Positions 15,915 through 23,750 of a DNA stretch of 64,000 nucleotides are shown in pieces; the first letter of the stretch is position 1, and each line of letters starts with the position of its first letter. Below the pieces are notes generated by a model. It ran no database searches, was not told where the DNA came from, and worked only from the letters and a program-made list of their open reading frames with translations. The translations under genes and the position numbers were made by a program. The DNA is from Candidatus Methylomirabilota bacterium (GTDB taxonomy: Bacteria; Methylomirabilota; Methylomirabilia; Methylomirabilales; Methylomirabilaceae). The stretch is taken from assembly GCA_016207095.1 (NCBI GenBank), contig JACQQF010000062.1, positions 1 through 64,000 of the forward strand, written 5' to 3'.

Positions 15915-16542
15915 GGAAATCAAGGCCCCTGTTCTGTCTTACGAACAGATCCGTCGCGCCGCCGACGCGTTCCTTTCCAAGCATCACCCGTCTCGCAAGC
16001 TGCCTATCCCCATCGAAGAGATCGTTGAACTCCTGTTGGCGATCCATATAGTTCCCCTTCCGGGCTTGCAGGAAACGTTCGAGATCGAAGCCTTCACGAC
16101 CAGCGATCGACGAGAAATCCACGTCGATAACTTCGTGTACAAGAGTCGCTATCGCCGGTATCGGTTCAGCCTCGCGCACGAGGTGGGGCACATTACCCTA
16201 CATAAAGAGCTGTATGATGCTTCGCAGTTTCGGTCTGTGAGGGAATGGAAACACTTCATCACTGAGTTCCCTGCAGACGAGTACACCTGGTTCGAATACC
16301 AAGCCTACAGCTTTGCGGGTCTCGTCCTCGTCCCGGGGAGGGAACTCAAGCTCCATGTAGAGCGGGCCGCCCGGGCCGCCTTGAGGCACCGGATTGATTT
16401 CCACGACGATCTAGCATGGGAGTACCTCGAAGATCATGTCTCCGACGCCTTCGCCGTCTCTAGAGATGTGATCCACAAACGGCTGATTAAGGACGGCATT
16501 CGAGATGTGACGTGGTTGAGGAGCAGGGGTCTTGTCAAATAG
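15907..16542 (+). CDS. ImmA/IrrE family metallopeptidase
   Basis: This 211-residue DUF955 protein has an HExxH zinc-protease motif (SLAHEVGHITLH, near residue 92) and a helical C-terminal region typical of ImmA/IrrE (VERAARAALRHRIDFHDDLAWEYLEDHVSDAFAVSRDVIHKRL read as separate segments). ImmA proteins of mobile elements cleave a cognate XRE repressor to derepress the element; the gene order supports that here. Translation is coupled to the XRE gene. A short hairpin (CGGGTT...AACCCG, about 16559) follows, without a T-tract. Confidence 0.85.
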   Translation: MPEEIKAPVLSYEQIRRAADAFLSKHHPSRKLPIPIEEIVELLLAIHIVPLPGLQETFEIEAFTTSDRREIHVDNFVYKSRYRRYRFSLAHEVGHITLHKELYDASQFRSVREWKHFITEFPADEYTWFEYQAYSFAGLVLVPGRELKLHVERAARAALRHRIDFHDDLAWEYLEDHVSDAFAVSRDVIHKRLIKDGIRDVTWLRSRGLVK

Positions 16543-16656
16543 ATTGGGCGCACGAAGACGGGTTCCCATAAAACCCGCGAGAATCGCCGCAGTCGTGGGA
16601 AGTGGGAGGACCAGGAGATGGCGATCAGCACACTCGCTAGTTAGGCATTTGAATCT

Positions 16657-17058
16657 ATGAAAGTTGAATGGATCAAGGTTCTAGGGCGTCCCCTCGCTGC
16701 TCCGCCACGTTCTGATATTAAGAAATGCTACATCGAACATATTAAGACCTGTGGAAAGCAGCGTTTTCAAACCCCGTGGACAGTGCCTCTCTCTGTGCAG
16801 ATTTTCTACGTACTCGATCGCCGTACTGGCCACACACCAGACTTGGATAACTTGGATAAGTTGGTACTCGATGCGCTGAAATCGATCGTATATCTTGATG
16901 ATGGTCAGATTCGCTCAAAGAAGAGCGAGCGACTCTACTGTGGCGAGCCTGTAGTCTCCAGTGCCCACATCATGCCGCCTGCGAGCGAATTGCAGAAGAC
17001 GGTCCAACTCAGGAAGCAAGAGTGCACATTTATTGGTGTCACCGACGTTTTGCTCTAG
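16657..17058 (+). CDS. RusA-type Holliday junction resolvase
   Basis: This is a 133-residue protein of the RusA family (PF05866). The catalytic acidic cluster is visible as TPDLDNLDKLVLDAL (residues 66-80) followed by LDDGQI, where the Asp residues and the Lys of the first motif bind metal and DNA. RusA proteins are almost always of phage or mobile-element origin and resolve branched DNA during replication or recombination. There is no strong ribosome site before the ATG. Its presence supports a phage-like history for the island. Confidence 0.85.
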   Translation: MKVEWIKVLGRPLAAPPRSDIKKCYIEHIKTCGKQRFQTPWTVPLSVQIFYVLDRRTGHTPDLDNLDKLVLDALKSIVYLDDGQIRSKKSERLYCGEPVVSSAHIMPPASELQKTVQLRKQECTFIGVTDVLL

Positions 17059-17098
17059 AGTGCCTACTAGCATATCACTGGGCCGGAGAGACGGGGGA

Positions 17099-17662
17099 AT
17101 GATCTTGAAGCATAGACTCCTGGGATTGGCCCTAGTTGGTTCGCTAGCAGTGCTCGCGGCACCTGTTGTAGCTGGCTCCGGGTGGTTGCTCCTCGCGCCA
17201 CCCGAGCTCCCTGGACACGGAGAAGGCGGCACTAAGTTCGAGGTACATGCCCCGCCGGATCGCTGGACACAGGTGCGGGCTTTCGACACGGCGCAGGAAT
17301 GCGAAGACCTCAAGACCAAAAGCCATTATGAGGCCCTAAGGACGGTGTGGATTATGTACCCATCTCCTCCAGATCCCAGCGGGGCGCCGCCGCGAACCCT
17401 CGATGAAATAATCGAGGAAGTCCTCAAAAAAGACCGTGAAACAATCGAGAAAGGACTCAAAGAAGCTGAAAGACAGGAAGCAATGATGACCGAAGAGCAG
17501 AAACAGAAAAAGGGGCGAGCGTGGCAAGAATGGAAAGAGAAAATCGACAAGATAGTGGTGGCGCGGAAGCCGATGGAGCGAGCAGTCCATGAACAATATC
17601 GCCACTGGACGTGCGTGCCGGCCGATGCCGTCTATGGGCCAGGGGTGAAGAGGAAGCCCTAA
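17099..17662 (+). CDS. Exported charged protein of unknown function
   Basis: This 187-residue protein has a signal peptide (LLGLALVGSLAVLAAPVVAGSG), a short N-terminal domain ending in two Cys (one in AQECEDL, one near the C-terminus in WTCVPADAVYG) and a strongly charged central coiled-coil-like stretch (residues 105-165, rich in Glu/Lys). The spacing of the Cys pair suggests a disulfide across the domain. Such small proteins with a C-terminal xxxWxCVPxD element are common and uncharacterised. GGGGGA precedes the ATG. Confidence 0.6.
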   Translation: MILKHRLLGLALVGSLAVLAAPVVAGSGWLLLAPPELPGHGEGGTKFEVHAPPDRWTQVRAFDTAQECEDLKTKSHYEALRTVWIMYPSPPDPSGAPPRTLDEIIEEVLKKDRETIEKGLKEAERQEAMMTEEQKQKKGRAWQEWKEKIDKIVVARKPMERAVHEQYRHWTCVPADAVYGPGVKRKP

Positions 17663-17726
17663 GCCTTGCAGTCGTGGGCAGTGTGACCACCTGGTGATGC
17701 GACCAACCCTTAGGGTAGGGGTCAGG

Positions 17727-18665
17727 ATGGCCGATCACAAAACGCAGCATTTCATCCCACAGAGCTATCTGAGAGCTTGGTGCGACCAGAACACCCCTGA
17801 AGGCCAGGAGCCATACGTGTGGCTCTTCTCGAGTGATGGTTCCAACCCGCGCCGTAAGGCTCCCCACAACATTTTTCACGAGACCGACCTGTACACCATC
17901 AAACTCCCTGGCGGCGGGCGGGATCTCGTGCTTGAGCACGGCCTGGCCCAACTGGAGAGCGAGTTCGTCTCCATACGCGACACCAAGCTAAGGTCGCTCG
18001 AACCGCTGGAGCCTGCCGAGCATGCTCTTCTTTGTGCTTTCGTCGCTGCCATGCATGCGCGAACCCCGGCACGGCGCGATCACTTCGCCGAACAATGGGG
18101 GAAGGTATTGGCGATGGCGGACCAGATGATGGAATGGGAGAAGACAGCAACGCTTGAACAGAAACTCGCCGCCGCCAGTCTCTCACCTCCTAATCAAGAG
18201 CGGAGCCTTACGTACGGCGAAGTAAAGGCTCTGGCCGAAAAGCCGCTTCAGACTTCAATGGTTTTGTTCATCAAGGAAGAGGCTCAGCTTCTTACGCAAC
18301 TGGACTTCGCTGTCTTTACCTGCAACAATGGTATCGGGTTTATTACCTCCGATAATCCTTGCGTTTGGTCTGACCCGGAGGCGTACAAGAGACCGCCGTA
18401 TTACCAAACTCCCGCGCTGATGTATGAGAGCATTGAAATCACCCTCCCTGTATCGCCGCACCAGATAGTCTTGCTCAACCGCCGCGGGGTTAGCGGATAC
18501 ATCCCGGCCCCTGAGAAATGGGTGGATGAACTTAACCGGCGCACACGCTTCAACTGCACCGAGTATTTCGTGAGCAACACCAACACCACGCGACCGCTTT
18601 GGTTTGATCCCGGGACGGAACCGGACGTTTCATGGAAGAAGCGGAACCCAGACGCCCCAAAGTGA
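17727..18665 (+). CDS. DUF4238 domain protein
   Basis: The 312-residue cytoplasmic protein begins with the DUF4238 signature (KTQHFIPQSYLRAW, residues 5-18: a His followed by PxxYLxxF/W). It continues with a helical middle region (HALLCAFVAAMHARTPARR) and a strand-rich part containing FITSDNPCVW near residue 210 and VSPHQIVLLNRRG near 250. The family's molecular function is unsettled; members are scattered in accessory islands, and a nuclease or defence role has only been guessed. ATG 17727 follows GGGTCAGG. The gene stands alone between a secreted protein gene and a long untranslated stretch. Confidence 0.75.
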   Translation: MADHKTQHFIPQSYLRAWCDQNTPEGQEPYVWLFSSDGSNPRRKAPHNIFHETDLYTIKLPGGGRDLVLEHGLAQLESEFVSIRDTKLRSLEPLEPAEHALLCAFVAAMHARTPARRDHFAEQWGKVLAMADQMMEWEKTATLEQKLAAASLSPPNQERSLTYGEVKALAEKPLQTSMVLFIKEEAQLLTQLDFAVFTCNNGIGFITSDNPCVWSDPEAYKRPPYYQTPALMYESIEITLPVSPHQIVLLNRRGVSGYIPAPEKWVDELNRRTRFNCTEYFVSNTNTTRPLWFDPGTEPDVSWKKRNPDAPK

Positions 18666-19269
18666 ACCGGTTTGTTCGCGGAGACACAGCAACCACGGGA
18701 GCGCGCTTCGGTGGCGTTCAACCGTGAATAAGGGCTGTTAGAACTTAAGCATAACGTTCAGCCCCCTACCCTTCCGGAGGGGAAAAGCCGATTCCCACGC
18801 GGCCTGGGGGCTAAATGCGTGCCTTGCTGTACCCGTCTGCACCCCAGGTGCGCACACGCGGCGCGTCGGGAAGATTGAGGGGCCGGAGCTTGCTTGGCTC
18901 CGGTGACCCGGGCCCCGAGCGGCCGCGAGAGCGGGCGAGCTGCGGCAAAGATCCCCGCCCCTCGCCGACCATGCTGGTCACAGGTTTTTAAAACAGCGGT
19001 GACCGGCTCATAACCGCATCTCAGCAGGGTCTATCTCTGCTGTTCAGCGATACAACACCGTTGTAGTCAATCCGTCTCTGTAGTAGCGTTGGTAGGAGTC
19101 CACCTCTTTTAGGTTTTTGCCCTTCGGCTCAGGTCCGGCCATGTTGATTCCCCCCACGGGGTCCAGTACCCACCTATCGGAGAAGGTGGCAGCGACTGTG
19201 AGCGACGAGGAAAGACCACATCAGCGGCATCCGTCAAGGGGTGCCGGAGCTTTCCGGAGGGGGATTCTC
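18666..19269 (+). other. 600-base untranslated stretch rich in hairpins, upstream of the haem lipoprotein gene
   Basis: No gene is seen. Several strong inverted repeats occur: AGCCCCC (18760) with GGGGGCT (18806), and CCGGAGC-TTGCTTG-GCTCCGG (18883-18903) nested inside GGGGCC...GGCCCC. A palindrome TACAAC-ACC-GTTGTA (19051-19065) carries the half-sites seen at the XRE promoter. This could be a structured leader or small RNA; no known riboswitch consensus was recognised. Confidence 0.4.
19051..19065. promoter_or_regulatory. Palindrome sharing half-sites with the XRE operator
   Basis: TACAAC-ACC-GTTGTA is a perfect 6-bp inverted repeat with the same half-sites as the palindrome at 15499-15517 (GTTGTA-N7-TACAAC) but in swapped order. 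It may be a second binding site for the island's XRE protein. Confidence 0.35.
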
Positions 19270-20700
19270 ATGCGGCATGTCTCTACGGTCTGGCGGGCGG
19301 GCGCCTTCGCGGTCCTTGCACCAACCCTGTTGAGCTCCTGTCTGATAAGGGCGCTGTCTTCGTCAAGTCCTACGTTGGTCGCGCAAGACATACCGGCCGG
19401 TTTCGATTTCCCGGCTGATGAGAATGTGCTGCTTGGCCATGTTTACTCCGAGAATCGGCAGGCGATCCGCGAACACGCCTGGAATATCTGGGCTGGCCTC
19501 ACCCAACAGTCACGATCGACCCACAACGGTAATCCGCTTCCGATTTGGGAGACGTGGTACTCGGCAACCGAGGTATTTGAGCACCGCTATAAGACCAGCA
19601 CCGAACCGGCACCCCGCAGAACCTTCACGCGCCACCTCGAAATCCCGAAACAATCCGTCCACAAGACGTCCTCCCGCAACGAGATATCAGCGGCGGTCAT
19701 GTCGTTCGTCAAACTCAACCAACCTGCGGCACAGTTCATCTGGGACAACAACTACTATCTGAGAAGCGCGCTGGACGACTTGAACGCCAGGTTCAACGAG
19801 AACCACACTCCGGTGGAGCAAAGGCAGATCAAGCCGCTTCCGCGGACTGCGGTGGCGCTGAAAATCGTGTTCTGGCTCATCAAGAACTCGGACAGCCCTC
19901 AGAGCGAAGAGGGCCTCACCGCCCTTCCCTACTGGGATCCCAACTATCCGCCCCCGCCCGACGGGCAGACACCGACCCACCTGACCTGGCCGAAGTGCGT
20001 CGCGGTGGACCCCGCCGGCAGGTATCCAGTTGGTTCGAAGCAACAGGTCACCTGCAATGGGCGAAGCGGCGTCGAGGCAGAGGTCGTTAGATTGAATCAC
20101 TTTTATACGTCTCGGCTGACCACCAAGGAGGACGTGGAGAACGCCAGATACTTCATGACGGTGCTGTCGGGGGCGGGGGGCGAACAGGAACGGTTCGTGA
20201 CGAATCAAGGCCGGATCCCGGAGTTGAACGATTACATCGTGCTATGTGCCATGCACGTGACGACGAAGGAGATGGACAATTGGACCTTCCAAACCTTTTG
20301 GTGGTCACCCACACCGGATGCTCCGCCTTACGGCGATTTCCGCACACCCAACGTAACGGGTGTCTGGAGGAACTATCAGATGTGCACCGCCTACAGCATG
20401 GTCACTCCGCGGACTCCCACTGGCAGCCCGCACATCTGCTTCAATCCGTATCTGGAAACCGATCTGGGTCCGACGAAGCCGTACGCTGTCGGAAGCAGGT
20501 CCTACCCGCCTGACCCGATGGCGGGCACACGGTCCAACTGTATGAACTGTCACATGCGGGCGGCCTGGCCGGCACCGACCCCAACCAATCCAGCTAATGA
20601 TGGCTACATTCCGCCTCACTATGGCGGCCTTGCCACATACGTGAAGACAGACTTCTTGTGGTCTCTCGTCTTCCACAGCCAACCCCAGAAGGGGAAATAA
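19270..20700 (+). CDS. Haem-binding (c-type) lipoprotein
   Basis: The 476-residue protein starts after GGAGGGGG at 19270 and has a lipoprotein signal (FAVLAPTLLSSC, lipobox LSSC). The large central domain has Trp/Tyr-rich segments (HAWNIWAGLT, NGNPLPIWETWYSATEVF). Near the C-terminus is a single CxxCH haem motif (NCMNCHMRAAWP, about residue 420), followed by FLWSLVFHSQP. This layout fits a family of exported single-haem proteins found next to oxidase-type enzymes; the exact reaction is unknown. Expected location: outer or inner membrane, facing the periplasm. It is an unusual cargo for a small tRNA-bounded island. Confidence 0.75.
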   Translation: MRHVSTVWRAGAFAVLAPTLLSSCLIRALSSSSPTLVAQDIPAGFDFPADENVLLGHVYSENRQAIREHAWNIWAGLTQQSRSTHNGNPLPIWETWYSATEVFEHRYKTSTEPAPRRTFTRHLEIPKQSVHKTSSRNEISAAVMSFVKLNQPAAQFIWDNNYYLRSALDDLNARFNENHTPVEQRQIKPLPRTAVALKIVFWLIKNSDSPQSEEGLTALPYWDPNYPPPPDGQTPTHLTWPKCVAVDPAGRYPVGSKQQVTCNGRSGVEAEVVRLNHFYTSRLTTKEDVENARYFMTVLSGAGGEQERFVTNQGRIPELNDYIVLCAMHVTTKEMDNWTFQTFWWSPTPDAPPYGDFRTPNVTGVWRNYQMCTAYSMVTPRTPTGSPHICFNPYLETDLGPTKPYAVGSRSYPPDPMAGTRSNCMNCHMRAAWPAPTPTNPANDGYIPPHYGGLATYVKTDFLWSLVFHSQPQKGK

Positions 20701-20753
20701 GCAGTGGAGAAGCCGTGGGCCCTTTGGAGTTACGTTCAAGCTGAGGAAGTTGC

Positions 20754-20880
20754 AAGAAGCTCCTGGTGGACCGGGTGACGTTCACCCCTGTTGAGATCGG
20801 GAACGCGAAGCACACCTATACGTTCAGCGGTGCGTTGAGCTACGGGGCGCTGCTGCGGGAAGTCACAGAATATTTGTATG
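20754..20880 (+). pseudogene. C-terminal remnant of a site-specific (serine-type) recombinase
   Basis: The frame begins after a stop at about 20744. It reads KKLLVDRVTFTPVEIGN, then HTYTFSGALSYGALLREV, and runs straight into the tRNA-Lys att site. The K-LLVDRV-ftP...YtFsG..sYgaLL pattern resembles the last 40 residues of large serine recombinases. No N-terminal part precedes it; the haem lipoprotein gene ends 54 bases upstream. I read it as the remains of the island's recombinase after a deletion. Confidence 0.45.
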
Positions 20881-20923
20881 GTGACCCGTCGGGGACTCGA
20901 ACCCCGGACTCCCTGCTTAAAAG
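20878..20923 (-). repeat. att site within tRNA-Lys (right island end)
   Basis: Perfect 46-base direct repeat of 15278-15323, covering the 3' half of the intact tRNA-Lys. Confidence 0.9.
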
Positions 20924-20954
20924 GCAGGAGCTCTACCGACTGAGCTAACGGGTC
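20879..20954 (-). tRNA. tRNA-Lys (UUU)
   Basis: Read from 20954 on the minus strand: acceptor GACCCGT/ACGGGTC, anticodon stem CCTGC/GCAGG with loop CTTTTAA (anticodon TTT), T-arm GGTTCGAGTCC, A73 and an encoded CCA (20879-20881). It is the integration target of the 5.6 kb island. Confidence 0.96.
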
Positions 20955-21046
20955 TCAACAGGCGGAAACAACGTGGGGGAAGAGTCCTAGGGGAAGCTTA
21001 TCTCAGTGGAGGTCGGTGGTCAACCCGAAAAGGGCGGTACGCGCTC

Positions 21047-22357
21047 CTAGCGCGCGAGTCCCCAGCGCCGTATTGACGGCGTCGGTCGGATGATCGTCTG
21101 GTCCCGGCGCGGTCCCGTGGAGATGAGGCCCACCTCGACCCCGGTCAGGGCTTCAAGGCGTTCCACATAGGCTCGGCAACGGGCTGGAAGACGATCGTAC
21201 GAGGCAGTGCCAATAATGCTCTCGTTCCAGCCAGGCAGCTCCTCATAGATCGGCTCGCACCCCTTCAGCAGACCTGTCTCGTTCGGAAACTCCTCGTGGA
21301 GCTCTCCCTTTCGCCGGTATGCGGTGCAGATCCGGATCGAGTCGGAAGCATCCAGGACGTCCAGCTTCATCAGGGCAAGGGCCGAAAGGCCGTTGACCCG
21401 GACACTGTAGCGGACGGCGACCGCATCAAACCAGCCGCACCGCCTCGGCCGGCCCGTTGTGGCCCCAAACTCCTGGCCTCGCTCACGAAGCCACTCGCCC
21501 GTGGCATCGGCCAGCTCGGTCGGGAACGGTCCTTCGCCGACACGGGTTGTATAGGCCTTGGTGACCCCAAGAATACCGTCGATCGCCAAAGGACTGATCC
21601 CGGTCCCGGTGCAGGCGCCCCCTGCCGTGGCGCTGGATGACGTGACGAACGGATAGGTCCCGAGATCGACGTCCAGGAGGGTTCCCTGCGCCCCCTCGAA
21701 GAGGATGCTTTTGCCGGCCCGGATCAGGTCGTGAATCACGAGCGAGCTGTCCACCAGGAACCCGCGGACTCGCTCGAACTGCTCGATCTGCTCTGCGGCG
21801 ACCTTTTCCCCATCGAGCTCTCGGAGCTCCTGGTGGTGCGGAAACTGGGCCTGCTTCTCCTCCAGATTGGCGCGCAATCGCTCCCTGAAGAGCGTGGCGT
21901 CAGTCAGATCACCGATGCGAATCCCCGTCCTCGCCATCTTGTCCACGTACGCCGGACCGATCCCGCGCCTGGTCGTCCCGATCTTCCTCCCCCCTCGAAG
22001 CCGTTCGAGTTCGGTGTCAAGGAGCTTGTGGTACGGAAGGACCAGATGCGCGTTCTTGCTGATGAAGAAGTTTTCATCGATCTTGACGTGTAGCCTGACA
22101 AGCTGGTCCATCTCCTGGATCAAGGCAAGCAGATCGATGACCACGCCGTTGCCCAGGATGCAGACCTTCCCCTTCCTCAGGACCCCGGACGGGACGAGGT
22201 GGAGCACGATCTTTTCGTCTCCCACGACGACCGTGTGGCCGGCGTTCGTCCCGCCCTGATAACGGGCCACGGCGTCGAAATGCTCGGAGAGGAGATCGAC
22301 GACCTTGCCTTTCCCCTCATCGCCCCACTGTGTGCCGACGACGATTACGTTGGCCAT
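21047..22357 (-). CDS. purA: Adenylosuccinate synthetase
   Basis: This 436-residue enzyme joins IMP and aspartate using GTP, the first step from IMP to AMP. Visible signatures are the N-terminal P-loop VGTQWGDEGKGKVVD with catalytic Asp, GGTNAGHTVVV with catalytic His, RGIGPAYVDK, SSLVIHDLIRAGKSILFEGAQGTLLDVDLGTYPFVTSS (in parts) and the C-terminal base-binding segment RRWG. Length matches the family (about 430). Its start overlaps the end of hisZ by 13 bases, so the two are coupled, a common hisZ-purA arrangement in bacteria. Confidence 0.96.
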   Translation of the reverse strand: MANVIVVGTQWGDEGKGKVVDLLSEHFDAVARYQGGTNAGHTVVVGDEKIVLHLVPSGVLRKGKVCILGNGVVIDLLALIQEMDQLVRLHVKIDENFFISKNAHLVLPYHKLLDTELERLRGGRKIGTTRRGIGPAYVDKMARTGIRIGDLTDATLFRERLRANLEEKQAQFPHHQELRELDGEKVAAEQIEQFERVRGFLVDSSLVIHDLIRAGKSILFEGAQGTLLDVDLGTYPFVTSSSATAGGACTGTGISPLAIDGILGVTKAYTTRVGEGPFPTELADATGEWLRERGQEFGATTGRPRRCGWFDAVAVRYSVRVNGLSALALMKLDVLDASDSIRICTAYRRKGELHEEFPNETGLLKGCEPIYEELPGWNESIIGTASYDRLPARCRAYVERLEALTGVEVGLISTGPRRDQTIIRPTPSIRRWGLAR

Positions 22358-23658
22358 CGCCGCTCCCCGCGCTCGACCTCGGCGCAGAACCGCTCGATGG
22401 GAACGCGCTCCTCGACACCGGAGGCCAGGTCCCTGAGGACCAGCTCGTCCTGACTGACACCCGGCGAGCCGAGCACGATCGCCCGGCCGATCCCGGAAGC
22501 CTTCGCGTAGTCGAGCGAGCCTTCGAGGTCCCGCTTGATGATGTCCCGCGCGGCCGAGTACCCCTGCTCTCGGAGGGTCCGAGCGACGCGCAGGGCGTGG
22601 CGTTTGTCCGGGTTGAAGTCGATGATGAGGAATCCCGGGCCGGCCACGACGGGGGGGCTCCCCCCGGCAGCCACGGCTAGCAGGACCTGGTCTAACTCGA
22701 ACGCGAATCCGGTAGCGGGGCAGGGGTAGCCGAAGCGGCCGATCAGGTTGTCGTACCGGCCGCCGCGAGAGATCTCCGAGCCCAAGCCATGGGCGAACGC
22801 GACGAAGGTGACGCCGGTGTGGTACTCGAAGGCGCGAGCCTCGCCGAGATCGATGATCACGTGATCCGTGAGACCGTAGTGCTCCAGGATCTCGTAGACC
22901 CGGGTCAGGTTGTCCAGGGCCTCCTGAGAGCGGCGGTTGGCCGCCAACCGCGCAGCGCGAGTCAGAATCTCCTTGCCGCCATAAAGGGTCGGCAGGTCAA
23001 GGACAGCCTGCTTCATCCCCTGGTCCGCGTTCAGCCCTTCCAGGAGCCGCTCCAGCTCGAAGGCGTCTTTCCGCCTGATGGCCGACACGAGCTGCCGGCG
23101 CTGGTCGGGAGTGACTCGAAGGGCATCGACCACCCCCCGCACGAACTCCACCTGCCCGACATCGATCTGGAAGCGACGCAGCCCGAGGGCCTGACACACC
23201 TCCACCGCCATCGCCGCCATTTCAGCATCGGCCTCTGGTCGCTCGAGGCCGATCAGCTCCACCCCGAGCTGGACGAACTCTCGCTGTCGGCCGGCTTGAG
23301 GGGCCTCGTAGCGGAAGACGCTCGTGGCATACGAAAGGCGCAGGGGAAGAGGGCGATGGCGAAGACTGGTCGCCACCAAGCGCGCCACCTGCGGCGTGGG
23401 GTCGTACCGCAGCGCCAGCAAGCGGCCGGTCTGCCGGTCTACGAACTTGAAGATCTTCTCGCCGTCCTCTTCGCCGGAGTCCGGGGAGAAGACCTCCAGG
23501 TATTCGAAGGTCGGCGTGATCACCTCCCGGAACCCCCATCGCTCAAAGACCGAGAGGATGCGACGCTCGGCCCATCGCCGAAGCGCCGTCTCCTCGGGCG
23601 GGAAGACTCGGACGCCTTTTGGGATGGCAGTTCTGGAATGAGGGTCGCGCTCGTCCAT
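22345..23658 (-). CDS. hisZ: ATP phosphoribosyltransferase regulatory subunit
   Basis: The 437-residue protein is a HisRS paralogue. Class II synthetase motifs are degenerate but visible: motif 2-like YATSVFRYEAPQAGRQREFVQLG, and motif 3-like region GGRYDNLIGRFG with PATGFAFELDQ. A C-terminal anticodon-binding-like domain is retained (FLIIDFNPDKRHAL, ARTLREQGYSA). With the short form of HisG it makes the histidine-feedback-sensitive first enzyme of histidine synthesis. The QAGRQREF form and linkage to purA favour HisZ over HisS; a true hisS is the alternative. The upstream region consists of a heptamer repeat without an obvious ribosome site. Confidence 0.88.
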   Translation of the reverse strand: MDERDPHSRTAIPKGVRVFPPEETALRRWAERRILSVFERWGFREVITPTFEYLEVFSPDSGEEDGEKIFKFVDRQTGRLLALRYDPTPQVARLVATSLRHRPLPLRLSYATSVFRYEAPQAGRQREFVQLGVELIGLERPEADAEMAAMAVEVCQALGLRRFQIDVGQVEFVRGVVDALRVTPDQRRQLVSAIRRKDAFELERLLEGLNADQGMKQAVLDLPTLYGGKEILTRAARLAANRRSQEALDNLTRVYEILEHYGLTDHVIIDLGEARAFEYHTGVTFVAFAHGLGSEISRGGRYDNLIGRFGYPCPATGFAFELDQVLLAVAAGGSPPVVAGPGFLIIDFNPDKRHALRVARTLREQGYSAARDIIKRDLEGSLDYAKASGIGRAIVLGSPGVSQDELVLRDLASGVEERVPIERFCAEVERGERRWPT

Positions 23659-23663
23659 AACTA

Positions 23664-23698
23664 ATCAGCGATCAGCGATCAGCGATCGGCGATCAGCG
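23664..23698. repeat. Tandem 7-bp repeat (ATCAGCG x5) before hisZ
   Basis: Five head-to-tail units of ATCAGCG, the fourth reading ATCGGCG, occupy the space just upstream of the hisZ start (23658) and downstream of serA. The number of units could vary and would change the untranslated spacing, not a reading frame. Confidence 0.8.
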
Positions 23699-23750
23699 TT
23701 TACGTTCTGGCTGATACCTGACGGCTGATGGCCGACGGCTCCATCTCTAC

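Larger units (their letters stand above)
15278..20923. mobile_element. 5.6 kb genomic island at tRNA-Lys
   Basis: A 46-bp perfect direct repeat lies at 15278-15323 and 20878-20923, exactly 5,600 bases apart. The right copy is the 3' half (CCA end through anticodon) of an intact tRNA-Lys; the left copy is that half alone. This is the classic footprint of site-specific integration at a tRNA 3' end. Contents: XRE/ImmA regulator pair, RusA, a secreted protein, DUF4238 protein, haem lipoprotein and a recombinase C-terminal scrap. No complete integrase is present, so the island appears immobilised. Confidence 0.85.

Noticed and set aside
18721..18820. Integron attC-like site in the tRNA-Lys island
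   Set aside because: AACGTTCAGCCCC looked suggestive, but the matching GTTRRRY end is absent and no integron integrase or cassette array is present.
20881..20948. Protein ending GDPSGTRTPDSLLKR
   Set aside because: This peptide is a translation of the tRNA-Lys gene and appears whenever an open frame crosses it.
23664..23698. CRISPR array
   Set aside because: Units are 7 bases without spacers; it is a simple tandem repeat.
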